Below are positions 43,138 through 50,950 of a DNA stretch of 64,000 bases, in pieces. This stretch comes from Bacillota bacterium (GTDB lineage: Bacteria; Bacillota; Clostridia; Christensenellales; SZUA-584): NCBI GenBank assembly GCA_023408075.1, contig JAEYKW010000005.1:47343-111342 (forward strand), given 5' to 3'. The number at the start of each line of letters is the position of its first letter. Position 1 is the first letter of the stretch. Both the position numbers and the translations under genes were made by a program. A model generated the notes under the pieces. That model was not told the origin of the DNA and made no database searches. It worked only from the letters and a program-made list of their open reading frames with translations.

Positions 43138-44628
43138 TCAAATGTTCTGATCTCTACCGACAATTTTCTTACTTTCTTTGTAGAGTGCTTTGTATGCTTC
43201 GTATTTTTTGTTGTATACCTCCACATGAGATGTATTGGGGCTATAGATCTTTTTTCCATCCTCCATGCTTTTGACAGCTTCCTGATAGCTTGAGAATCTT
43301 CCAAGGCTTACAAGGGACAAAATAGCACCGCCCCGCGTACCCGCCTCCCTGTTGGACGGAACACATATCTCTTTCCCAAAAACATCAGCCCGAATCTGCA
43401 TCCAGATATCCGAACTTGTTCCGCCGCCAACAGTGATGATCTCCTGGATGGGTATCCCCAGCTTTTCAATACACTCAATATTCTGGCGCATTTCCAGCGC
43501 CTCTCCCTCCAGAAAGGCCCGGTACAGATCCCCGCGGGTCGTGTCGAAGGTCAGTCCGGAAATGACTCCTCTCGAGTCCCGATCCAGATAAGGTGTCCCT
43601 GTTATCGTAAAATGAGGCATGACTAATAAGCCGGTGGGTTCTGAACCCGCCTCGCGGTCCAGCAGCGCATACGCGTGCTGATCGTTTAAGTCTTTTGCGA
43701 GCTGATTTTTAAACCAGCGGAGAAGATTTCCTCCGGAGAAATTATACAGATATGTCGCAAACGAATGATTCAGTGCACAAGGCATCACATTGAATTTGGA
43801 CTCTAAGAAGTTACCCCGTTTTTGCTCCTTATCGAATATAACGGTCATGTTATCCACGGAGCCCAGCCCATTCATGATCTGGCCCGATTCCAGTGCGCCC
43901 GCGCCGAGCGCCGCTATGCTCTGGTCGTGTCCGCCAATGATCAGTTTTGTCCTTCCGTTAAGGTGCAAGCTGCTTGCCAGCACCTCAGACAGATAACCCG
44001 TGACCGAACCGCTCAAGACAACGGAAGGAAAGCACGCTGCGGTTATGCCCGTATAATCGATACCTGGCTGCCACCATTCATTGTCGTTGATGTCAAACAT
44101 GCCCGATCGTGCCGCCAAGGACCTGTCCGTCACATGTTCGCCGCCCAGCAAATGCAGCACATAATCCGCGATAAAGTAGATTTGCTTTAAACTGCCGAGA
44201 AAACCGTTTCTGCCCAGCCATTTGAGCTTATACATGGTTAGCATCGGATGGGGAATCTCCCCCGTTGCGGCAAACGACAGGCGCTCGTCGCAGATATTGG
44301 AGAACTCGTCACACTCGCTGCTTCCGCGCTGATCCATATAAAGGAGGGCATCACATATGGGTTCTGCTCTGTGATCGAGCAGGACGACCGACTCACCAAA
44401 GGAGGTTGCGCAGACGGCATCCAAACTCTTTATCCCATTTTCCTGAACAATATCATGCAGTACGGACAGAGCTGCATCTTTAATGTCGCTGACCCGAAGC
44501 TCGAACCAGCCCTCCTGCGGAGAAAAGATGCTGTACGGTCTTGTGCTGCTGCCCAGCACAAGACCGTTTTCATCATAAGCGACTGCCTTGATGCCCGTCG
44601 TACCAATGTCCAGCCCGATAATCGTCAC
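43138..44628 (-). CDS. FGGY carbohydrate kinase (cluster 2)
   Basis: 496 residues. N-terminal ATP loop GLDIGTTGIKAVAYD, catalytic Asp in IIGGHDQSIAALGAG, C-terminal VGGGTSSDIWMQIRADVFG. This is a third FGGY branch in the window, near kinases of uncharacterised sugars (YgcE/YdeV type), so the substrate is open. It would phosphorylate the product of the dehydrogenases or the imported sugar. It lies 35 bases after the second cupin gene. Confidence 0.88.
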   Translation of the reverse strand: MTIIGLDIGTTGIKAVAYDENGLVLGSSTRPYSIFSPQEGWFELRVSDIKDAALSVLHDIVQENGIKSLDAVCATSFGESVVLLDHRAEPICDALLYMDQRGSSECDEFSNICDERLSFAATGEIPHPMLTMYKLKWLGRNGFLGSLKQIYFIADYVLHLLGGEHVTDRSLAARSGMFDINDNEWWQPGIDYTGITAACFPSVVLSGSVTGYLSEVLASSLHLNGRTKLIIGGHDQSIAALGAGALESGQIMNGLGSVDNMTVIFDKEQKRGNFLESKFNVMPCALNHSFATYLYNFSGGNLLRWFKNQLAKDLNDQHAYALLDREAGSEPTGLLVMPHFTITGTPYLDRDSRGVISGLTFDTTRGDLYRAFLEGEALEMRQNIECIEKLGIPIQEIITVGGGTSSDIWMQIRADVFGKEICVPSNREAGTRGGAILSLVSLGRFSSYQEAVKSMEDGKKIYSPNTSHVEVYNKKYEAYKALYKESKKIVGRDQNI

Positions 44629-44663
44629 TTATGTCACTCCGTTCCAATGTATTTGTATCCGGC

Positions 44664-45068
44664 TTACAGTTTCGGCCCCACAGTCAAAAGCCCCTTAATG
44701 ACCGTGCTTCCATAGTTAAGCACCTGATATTTCGTGCTGGCAGGAATCAAAATCGATTCTTCATTCTGTATCAGGAAAGTGTCCCGGGTGTCCGGTGTAA
44801 AAACGGTAATGGGGCCTTCCAGACAATAGATCATGCTGTCGCTGCCATGCTCAAGTATGTCGGAGGCACGCGGCCCGTATCCCCCCGAGGGCATTATGAT
44901 TTCCGCCATGTGTCCGAAATCTGTGCTGATGAAAAAATTTATCGAAACAGGGTGGTCCTCGCCATGAATGGTGCGCAGGACGTCATCTCTCTTGATCACA
45001 AACAATTCGCCGGATTCACGCGCGGCATGAGGGTCTACAGGCCAGCTGCCCAATTTATTCAGACTCAT
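44664..45068 (-). CDS. Small cupin-domain protein A
   Basis: 134 residues, one cupin barrel. SDSMIYCLEGPITVFTP and ESILIPASTKYQVLNYG are the two cupin motifs; the first lacks the usual His-x-His pair (EIIMPSGGYGP), so metal binding is doubtful. Could be a sugar isomerase or a sugar-sensing protein. Lies 11 bases after the other cupin gene, with a poor match to it, and before the FGGY kinase. Confidence 0.7.
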   Translation of the reverse strand: MSLNKLGSWPVDPHAARESGELFVIKRDDVLRTIHGEDHPVSINFFISTDFGHMAEIIMPSGGYGPRASDILEHGSDSMIYCLEGPITVFTPDTRDTFLIQNEESILIPASTKYQVLNYGSTVIKGLLTVGPKL

Positions 45069-45079
45069 ATTATTTCCCC

Positions 45080-45544
45080 CTATTTATCGGATTTTAATAG
45101 TTTCATTTTTTTGTAATACCCGTCCGGCGGTCCGTTCTCATCCCAGATCGAGGGAACGATGACACAGAGTATGACAGCTTCCTCGTTCGTAAAGTTATAG
45201 GCCTTGTGCGCACACCCCTTGGGAAGCAGCGCCGCTTCTCCCTGTTTTGCCTCGACAACCTGTCCGATGTCGGGATTGAGCACTGTCACCGTCCCTTTGA
45301 GAATATAGTAAAATTCATCGCCCGCATGAACATCGACAGGCACAAAATGGCTGCCCGGCGCCAATTGATAAACGCCAACGTTGAGTTCATCCGTGCTGCA
45401 GTACATCCAGTTCAGATCGCTCTGGTGGGGCAGCTCAGGTGTGTACAGATAATAGAACAGGTTGCTCTTGTTCATGATGATGGGCTTTTTCGGTTCACCT
45501 GCTTTAAACGGGAAATTGCCCAGATAGTCCATTGTGTTCGCCAT
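45080..45544 (-). CDS. Small cupin-domain protein B
   Basis: 154 residues, one cupin domain. Motif 1 HFVPVDVHAGDEFYYILKG carries His and Glu ligands (His in VDVHAGDE, Glu after Asp); motif 2 EAALLPKGCAHKAYNF carries the last His. It is therefore a likely metal-binding cupin. In a sugar cluster, isomerase or epimerase activity is plausible but not shown. The ATG follows AGGAGG. The first metabolic gene after the DeoR regulator. Confidence 0.75.
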   Translation of the reverse strand: MANTMDYLGNFPFKAGEPKKPIIMNKSNLFYYLYTPELPHQSDLNWMYCSTDELNVGVYQLAPGSHFVPVDVHAGDEFYYILKGTVTVLNPDIGQVVEAKQGEAALLPKGCAHKAYNFTNEEAVILCVIVPSIWDENGPPDGYYKKMKLLKSDK

Positions 45545-45607
45545 ACAATTACCTCCTGATGTTATTTTTATAGATGTCGGGCACTGGCAATGGCACCCTT
45601 ATACAAC

Positions 45608-46384
45608 TTACACGAGTTCAACTTTGGTTTTCTTTTTTATTTCAGCCACAGCGTCTTCCGGCGCATTCTTGTCGGTAATCAACATGTCAACGTCACTCCA
45701 GTCGGCATATTGAATAATTGCATTTGAGGAGAATTTTGAACTGTCGGCAAGAACGATTTTCAGATTGCAATTTGACAGCACGGTCTTCTTAACGTCCGCA
45801 TCCGCAAAGGATTTCACACAAGGCCCGGAATGGGACTGAAATCCGCTCGTTCCCAAAAAGGCCACATCCATATTGAGCGTGCTTAATGCGTATTTTGCCC
45901 AGAACCCATCGGTAGACAAGCTGCTCGAATTGACCTCGCCGCCAAGAAAATATAAATGTTTGAACTTTTTATTAAGGCGGTCAACCGACAAAAAAGAATT
46001 TGTGACAATCGCCATGTTTTCGCGGTCGTTGAGGTTGCTGTCAATGCTCATCATGTGAGCCAGCTGTAACAGTGTGCTGCCCGAATCGATATATATCACG
46101 TTTTTTCCCGCGATGCATTCAATGGCTCTGAGCGCAATCCTGTTTTTTGCTTCTATGTTTTCTTGTGATCTGGTATCCAGAGGTGTTTCTATAAGCTCAT
46201 TGAGGCTCACCGCGCCGCCAAATTCCTTTTGAACACGGCCTTGCTCGCTTAAAAACCGGAGGTCCTTGCGGATTGTCTCGGTAGAAACGCCGAATAATTT
46301 CGCAACTTCAGCTACCTTTACACTCCCGCTGGTGTTGATGATGCTTATCAGCTTATTTCGCCGTTCAGATGCTATCAGGGACAT
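45608..46384 (-). CDS. DeoR-family transcriptional regulator (cluster 2)
   Basis: 258 residues: DeoR winged helix (about 1-57; VKVAEVAKLFGVSTETIRKDLRFL) and a sugar-phosphate-sensing domain with YIDSGSTLLQLA and IVLADSSKFSS. As the first gene of the cluster 2 transcript it probably represses its own operon. The ATG at 46384 has AAGGAGG upstream, and a promoter lies at 46430-46458. Confidence 0.9.
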   Translation of the reverse strand: MSLIASERRNKLISIINTSGSVKVAEVAKLFGVSTETIRKDLRFLSEQGRVQKEFGGAVSLNELIETPLDTRSQENIEAKNRIALRAIECIAGKNVIYIDSGSTLLQLAHMMSIDSNLNDRENMAIVTNSFLSVDRLNKKFKHLYFLGGEVNSSSLSTDGFWAKYALSTLNMDVAFLGTSGFQSHSGPCVKSFADADVKKTVLSNCNLKIVLADSSKFSSNAIIQYADWSDVDMLITDKNAPEDAVAEIKKKTKVELV

Positions 46385-46429
46385 ATCTTTGCGCCTCCTT
46401 GATAAAATTGATTTTCTTTATCCTTGTGC

Positions 46430-46458
46430 ATATTATCACATACATCAAAAATACGCAA
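46430..46458 (-). promoter_or_regulatory. Promoter of the cluster 2 operon
   Basis: On the - strand: TTGCGT (46458-46453), 17-base spacer, TAATAT (46435-46430), about 45 bases before the DeoR start. Confidence 0.6.
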
Positions 46459-46886
46459 GCCTTTTTCTTTGACTTATTTGTTTTAATTGCTTTTTGTTTG
46501 TTTTTTATTGATATTTTACAGTTTTAATTTGGTTTTAGATGGCAATTTTAATTTATATTACATCATATAGATTTAACAGGTAGTAAAATGCGAATGTGAA
46601 AACCTTTTCATCCGCTTCAGGTGCACCGAAAGGTGAAAAGATGGACACAGCGCGGGATGGGCAAGCAACCATATCAGCGAACAGGCTTTTCATCGTATCT
46701 GCTCTTCATCCTGTTGTGGCTTTGTTAGAAGGATGGTTATCAGATGATTTGAGAACAGTTATTATCTTTGGCTTAATATTTCGTTTCTGTTGCTCAAATA
46801 CTTGTTGTTCTTATCCGATTAACAATAGAACATAAAGACCGAGAAAACGTCGGTTTTACCGACATTTTGGCATTGCCAAGATAAAC

Positions 46887-46917
46887 AAAAGCCCGGCTGG
46901 ATATCATCCAACCGAGC
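46887..46917 (-). terminator. Rho-independent terminator of the tRNA operon
   Basis: On the - strand an 11-bp stem (GCTCGGTTGGA with TCCAGCCGGGC, two G-T pairs) with a 5-base loop is followed by TTTTG. It lies 9 bases after the tRNA-Pro 3' end. Confidence 0.75.
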
Positions 46918-46925
46918 ATTGCTCG

Positions 46926-47002
<77 letters not shown>

Positions 47003-47006
47003 AATA

Positions 47007-47082
47007 TGGAGCCAATGAGCGGATTCGAACCGCTGACCTGCTCATTACGAATGAGCCGCTCTGCCAGCTGAGCTACATTGGC
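47007..47082 (-). tRNA. tRNA-Thr(CGT)
   Basis: 76 bases including CCA. Acceptor GCCAATG/CATTGGC, D stem GCTC/GAGC, anticodon loop TTCGTAA (anticodon CGT), T loop TTCGAAT. It is 4 bases upstream of tRNA-Pro, in the same transcript. Confidence 0.95.
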
Positions 47083-47114
47083 ATACTTGCTTCCTAAACT
47101 GCCGACAGTATGTG

Positions 47115-47143
47115 ATTATACCATAAGAGTTCCGGCGTGCCAA
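47115..47143 (-). promoter_or_regulatory. Promoter of the tRNA-Thr/tRNA-Pro operon
   Basis: On the - strand: TTGGCA (47143-47138), 17-base spacer, TATAAT (47120-47115); about 33 bases before tRNA-Thr. Confidence 0.8.
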
Positions 47144-47239
47144 TATATTTTTTTAAAATATTCTCGGCAATCTGATACCATATTTTATTGCGTGCATAAA
47201 ACGAACATACCTTGCTGCCGCGCCTATAAATGAGCAAAA

Positions 47240-47268
47240 AATAAAGGCCTTCCGGTATCCGGAAGGCC
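47240..47268 (-). terminator. Rho-independent terminator of the PrsA-like gene
   Basis: GGCCTTCCGG and its complement (47246-47255 with 47259-47268) with a 3-base loop; on the - strand TTTATTTTTTGC follows. Confidence 0.8.
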
Positions 47269-47278
47269 CTGTATCCGA

Positions 47279-48511
47279 TTATAATTTATCTTCGTACTTT
47301 TCCACTTTGGATGAATTCGTCCATTCGTCAATAATGGTCTGCCAGGCTTCATCCTGCATTGTGGCCAGCAGCGTATCATGAATCTCCTGCTTCACATTGT
47401 CATATGCAATAGCGCCTGCAGGCACATCGCCGGTATACTGGATGATATGATAGCCATAGTCGGTCGGGACCAATTCGCTAACATCGCCGATCGCTTTGAG
47501 ATTCATTGCAGCGGTCGTGAAGGGCTCCACAAACGTTGTTCCACCCGCCACCACGGAATAGCCGGTCTCCGGCATGCCCGTATCGTCATTGTAGGTGGTG
47601 ATGGCGTCTGCAAACGAAACGCTGCCGGATTTGATCTTATCGAGCACATCGTCGGCTTCTGCCTTAATATCGGCCCGTGCTTTTTCCAGCAGATAATCGG
47701 CCTGAACATCGTTGCCCGCATCTCTGAGCGTTTTAATAGCGCTCGACCATTCATCGTCGATTTTAATCAGCACCTGAAGCACCTGACGCACGCCGGCCGG
47801 TACATAGTATACCGTCGTGCCGCCCGCGACGCTGTTCTCATAGGTAGACGGATCCGCATCCATCGATTCCTGGTCCTTCGCTACGCTTTCATCGTACTTT
47901 GCCTGTACCTCTTCCTCGGTCGGCTTGATATCGCCCACGAGCGCGGCCTTCGCCGCATCCTCGGCAACTGTCAGTTTATAATAATCAACGAACGCCTGTT
48001 TTGTATCATAGCCCATCGCCTTTAGAATCTGCTCTTCATAAGGTGCTTTGGCTTCCTGATACTGTTCGTCGGTATAGCCCTCTCCCAGATCCGCCTGAAT
48101 TTGTGAACCGTAATAGCTGTCGATGTTGGAATCAAGATAATCCTGAGCATCCTTCTCAGCCTCGGCAACCTGCTCGTCCGTCAAATCCATATAGCCGTTC
48201 TCCGTCAGCTTTTGAGTCATGATCTTCTCATTAATCAGTGATTCCATAATCATGTCTTTCAAATAGCCGCCGTTGGTTTCATCGTCTTCGGATATGCCGT
48301 ATGATGCGCAAGCGTTGGCGTATATGGCATAGAATTGATCGTAGTAAATCGGTTCTCCGTTGACCTCAGCCACGATAACCTGCTCAGATGCCGTCGCTTC
48401 GGGTGGAGCGCTCGCTGTTGCCGTCTCTTCAGATTCTTTGACCGCACAGGCACCCAGCAGCATCATTACTGCGATCATAACGCCCAGTATGGCTGCAACT
48501 CTCTTGTTCAA
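47279..48511 (-). CDS. PrsA-like foldase lipoprotein (parvulin peptidyl-prolyl isomerase)
   Basis: 410 residues. Lipoprotein signal peptide with Cys22 (MMLLGAC), then a long helical SurA/PrsA-type N-domain (about 50-240) and a parvulin (PpiC) domain (about 245-385; VSFADAITTYNDD, GYSVVAGGTTFVEPF, TDYGYHIIQYTG). It sits outside the membrane and helps exported proteins fold; GYHIIQ is the usual parvulin ending. The gene is divergent from the MscS gene. Confidence 0.9.
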   Translation of the reverse strand: MNKRVAAILGVMIAVMMLLGACAVKESEETATASAPPEATASEQVIVAEVNGEPIYYDQFYAIYANACASYGISEDDETNGGYLKDMIMESLINEKIMTQKLTENGYMDLTDEQVAEAEKDAQDYLDSNIDSYYGSQIQADLGEGYTDEQYQEAKAPYEEQILKAMGYDTKQAFVDYYKLTVAEDAAKAALVGDIKPTEEEVQAKYDESVAKDQESMDADPSTYENSVAGGTTVYYVPAGVRQVLQVLIKIDDEWSSAIKTLRDAGNDVQADYLLEKARADIKAEADDVLDKIKSGSVSFADAITTYNDDTGMPETGYSVVAGGTTFVEPFTTAAMNLKAIGDVSELVPTDYGYHIIQYTGDVPAGAIAYDNVKQEIHDTLLATMQDEAWQTIIDEWTNSSKVEKYEDKL

Positions 48512-48566
48512 TGGTTTATCCTCCAGTTGGTTATTCGCCTTATTGTTTCATATTCTTTTGACAATA

Positions 48567-48595
48567 ACAATACATCGATATGAACAAATTGTAAA
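48567..48595 (-). promoter_or_regulatory. Possible promoter of the PrsA-like gene
   Basis: On the - strand: TTTACA (48595-48590), 17-base spacer, TATTGT (48572-48567), about 55 bases before the start codon. Confidence 0.4.
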
Positions 48596-48640
48596 TATGC
48601 GTTCTTAGCCCCTTTTTTGGCGTATTGCAGTTTAATTGCG

Positions 48641-48670
48641 TTGGTTATCTTCACCATTTTCTGTTATAAT
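48641..48670 (+). promoter_or_regulatory. Promoter of the MscS gene
   Basis: TTGGTT (48641-48646), 18-base spacer, TATAAT (48665-48670). If used, transcription starts near 48677, leaving only the ATG at 48687 as start codon. Confidence 0.5.
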
Positions 48671-48686
48671 GAATAATAAGATTACT

Positions 48687-49574
48687 ATGAAAGGTATATC
48701 CGAATTGGAGTCTTTTTTTTCAAAGGTCATCAAAAGCATCACGGACTTTTTCGATAATATCGGCGATTATGCGGACGATGCGCTGGTCGGCATTATCAAA
48801 ATAGTCGGCATTATTATCATTGCGCGTATCATCGTCTCTCTTGCGAGACGGGTCACGCGCCGTATTGTTAAAAGCCGGGTCAACCGCAAGCCGCATTCCA
48901 CACTTGCGAAAAAAGGTGAGACCATACAAACCGTCACGGATTCCATTGTCAAATACGCGATCTACTTTTTGGCCGTTATGGGCATACTCGGTGTGCTGGG
49001 GCTCGGTTACGCCGTCAGTTCAATGCTGGCTGCCGCGGGTATCGGCGGTATCGTGATCGCGCTGGGGGCGCAAAGCCTTGTGAAAGACGTCGTATCGGGC
49101 ATGTTCATGCTGTTCGAAAACCAGCTTACGGTTGGTGAATATATTCAGATCGGCGAGGATGAAGGCACGGTGGATTCCGTCACACTGCGCACCACCACGA
49201 TCATCAAGTTTACGGGCGAAGCCGTCACCATCCCCAACGGCAGCATCGGCACCGTCGTCAATTACTCACGCGGCGGGCATCTCGCCATCATCGATATGCC
49301 CATCACATATGATACCGATATCGAAAAAGCAGGCGAAATTATGCGCAGTTCAGCTCTTGATTATATGGCTGGTCATGATAATATACTTGAAGAGCCCCGT
49401 GTTCTCGGTATAATAGAATTTGGTGATTCTCAAATGGTGATTCGGATGGTTATGCGCGTGAAGCCGCTCACGCATTGGGAAACGGAGCGCGATCTGCGCA
49501 GGGCAGTCAAAGAGTCTTTTGACAAAAACGGCGTGGCCGTCCCCTATCCGCACCGGGTGGTCATAAACGGCTAA
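48687..49574 (+). CDS. MscS-family mechanosensitive channel
   Basis: 295 residues; opens under membrane tension to release solutes. Three membrane segments; the pore helix carries the Gly/Ala-rich GYAVSSMLAAAGIGGIVIALGAQSL, then KDVVSGMFMLFENQLTVGEYI leads into the beta domain, and the C-terminal alpha/beta domain ends near PYPHRVV. The start is set at ATG 48687 because the likely -10 element overlaps the ATG at 48669; no strong ribosome-binding site precedes either. The DUF951 gene follows after 13 bases. Confidence 0.88.
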   Translation: MKGISELESFFSKVIKSITDFFDNIGDYADDALVGIIKIVGIIIIARIIVSLARRVTRRIVKSRVNRKPHSTLAKKGETIQTVTDSIVKYAIYFLAVMGILGVLGLGYAVSSMLAAAGIGGIVIALGAQSLVKDVVSGMFMLFENQLTVGEYIQIGEDEGTVDSVTLRTTTIIKFTGEAVTIPNGSIGTVVNYSRGGHLAIIDMPITYDTDIEKAGEIMRSSALDYMAGHDNILEEPRVLGIIEFGDSQMVIRMVMRVKPLTHWETERDLRRAVKESFDKNGVAVPYPHRVVING

Positions 49575-49587
49575 ACGGAGGGCTTTG

Positions 49588-49773
49588 GTGGATTATCAGT
49601 TGTCTGATGTGATACAAATGAAAAAGGCGCACCCTTGCGGCGAAAACAAATGGCGCATCATCCGTGTGGGAATGGATGTCAAAATAAAATGCCTCGGATG
49701 CGGGCATATCGTTATGCTGCCGCACGAGGTGTTTGTCAAACGAATGAAAAGGATATTGCCGGATGAGAAATGA
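49588..49773 (+). CDS. DUF951 (YyzM-like) small protein
   Basis: 61 residues with the family pattern VIQMKKAHPCGENKWRIIR and IKCLGCGHIVML. The two-cysteine CxxC may bind zinc; function is unknown, though the family is widespread in Firmicutes, often near mscS and chromosome-partition genes. The GTG at 49588 has GGAGG 5 bases upstream, better than the TTG at 49585. Its end overlaps the start of the first signal peptidase gene by 11 bases. Confidence 0.88.
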   Translation: MDYQLSDVIQMKKAHPCGENKWRIIRVGMDVKIKCLGCGHIVMLPHEVFVKRMKRILPDEK

Positions 49774-50329
49774 CGACTTACGGGACGAGCAAATCAATTC
49801 CCGCATGAAACGCAAAGCAGATACAAGAAAAAATGAAACTCGAGGCTGGATAATTTCTCTCGCTTTCGCCTTGTCCATCGCGCTGCTGCTGCGGCTTTTT
49901 GTCTTTGAATTCATCAGCGTCTCGGGCCCGTCCATGCAGCCTACGCTCTATTCCAATGAATATGTGTTTATGGAAAAGGTCACGTACTGGTTCAGAGAGC
50001 CCGAATTTGGCGATGTGGTCATCTGCAAATTCCCCGACAGCACCGCCACATACGTGAAGCGTGTGATCGGTGTGGGCGGGGATCAGCTGGAAGTCAGAGA
50101 CGGCACACTCTATATCAACGGTACGCCCGATACCACATATTTTTCGGGCTATATAGAAGACGCGTTGCCTCCGACGGTGGTGCCGGACGACTGTGTTTTC
50201 GTCATGGGAGACAACCGGAACCAGTCGATGGACTCGCGTTTTGATACGATAGGGCCGCTTAAAGACGATATGGTGCTTGGCAAAGCGCTGTTTATCATCT
50301 GGCCTCCGAATCAAATAAGAGGATTGTAA
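49763..50329 (+). CDS. Type I signal peptidase, copy 1
   Basis: 188 residues; cuts signal peptides from exported proteins at the outer membrane face. One N-terminal membrane segment (about 28-50), catalytic Ser57 in SGPSMQPTL, Lys99 in YVKRVIGVGGD, and the C-terminal box GDNRNQSMDSR. The short SipS-like form fits Gram-positive bacteria. The ATG at 49763 overlaps the previous gene by 11 bases, indicating coupling. Confidence 0.93.
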   Translation: MRNDDLRDEQINSRMKRKADTRKNETRGWIISLAFALSIALLLRLFVFEFISVSGPSMQPTLYSNEYVFMEKVTYWFREPEFGDVVICKFPDSTATYVKRVIGVGGDQLEVRDGTLYINGTPDTTYFSGYIEDALPPTVVPDDCVFVMGDNRNQSMDSRFDTIGPLKDDMVLGKALFIIWPPNQIRGL

Positions 50330-50379
50330 ACAGTTAATACAACGGTGGTGGAATTTGATCTTTTTTGAGGGGTTACAGT

Positions 50380-50949
50380 ATGTTTATGAGCCAGAGCAGT
50401 TTTACAGACGACGATCATGCCGCCACACGCACAGAACTCAAAGCCGAAGCCAGACGCAGTGAAAAGCGCGGCTGGGCCATCTCCATGGCCATTGCCGTCA
50501 CCGTTGCGGTGCTGTTGCGGCTTTTTGTTTTCGAGTTTGTCTGCATCAGCCAGTCGTCCATGGAGCCGACGCTCTATTCAAACAACTATGTATTTATGGA
50601 ACGCGTGACATATTGGTTTTCGCAGCCTGACTTTGGCGATGTGGTAATCTGCCAGTTCCCGGACAGCAGCGCCACATATGTGAAACGCGTCATCGGCGTG
50701 GCGGGCGATACGCTCGAAATCAAAGACGGCGTTCTCTATATTAACGGACAAGCCGACAGAACCTACTTTTCAGACGATACACAAAACACACTGCCCAAAA
50801 CTGTGGTGCCCGAAGGCTGCGTCTATGTACTGGGCGACAACCGCAACGTATCCGTGGATTCACGCGCTGTCGGCCCGCTCAAGCTATCGATGATACTCGG
50901 CAAGGCACTTTTCGTGATCTGGCCCCTCGATAAGGTCCACGGCCTCTGA
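50380..50949 (+). CDS. Type I signal peptidase, copy 2
   Basis: 189 residues, a close paralogue of the preceding gene: Ser60 in SQSSMEPTL, Lys102 in YVKRVIGVAGD, box GDNRNVSVDSR. The membrane segment is about 32-55. Both copies keep all catalytic residues, so both should be active. The ATG at 50380 follows GAGGGG. Its stop is one base from the stop of the convergent permease gene. Confidence 0.93.
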   Translation: MFMSQSSFTDDDHAATRTELKAEARRSEKRGWAISMAIAVTVAVLLRLFVFEFVCISQSSMEPTLYSNNYVFMERVTYWFSQPDFGDVVICQFPDSSATYVKRVIGVAGDTLEIKDGVLYINGQADRTYFSDDTQNTLPKTVVPEGCVYVLGDNRNVSVDSRAVGPLKLSMILGKALFVIWPLDKVHGL

Positions 50950-50950
50950 G

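Larger units (their letters stand above)
46385..46925. other. AT-rich region between cluster 2 and the tRNA genes
   Basis: 541 bases. Near cluster 2 it holds the promoter at 46430-46458; near the tRNAs a leftward terminator (46887-46917). In between is a small inverted repeat, GTCGG/CCGAC near 46848-46862. A 79-codon frame at 46596-46835 has no good ribosome-binding site or family and was not called. Confidence 0.5.

Noticed and set aside
46596..46835. 79-codon open frame in the AT-rich gap before the tRNA genes
   Set aside because: Poor start, low-complexity product and no neighbours that would explain it.
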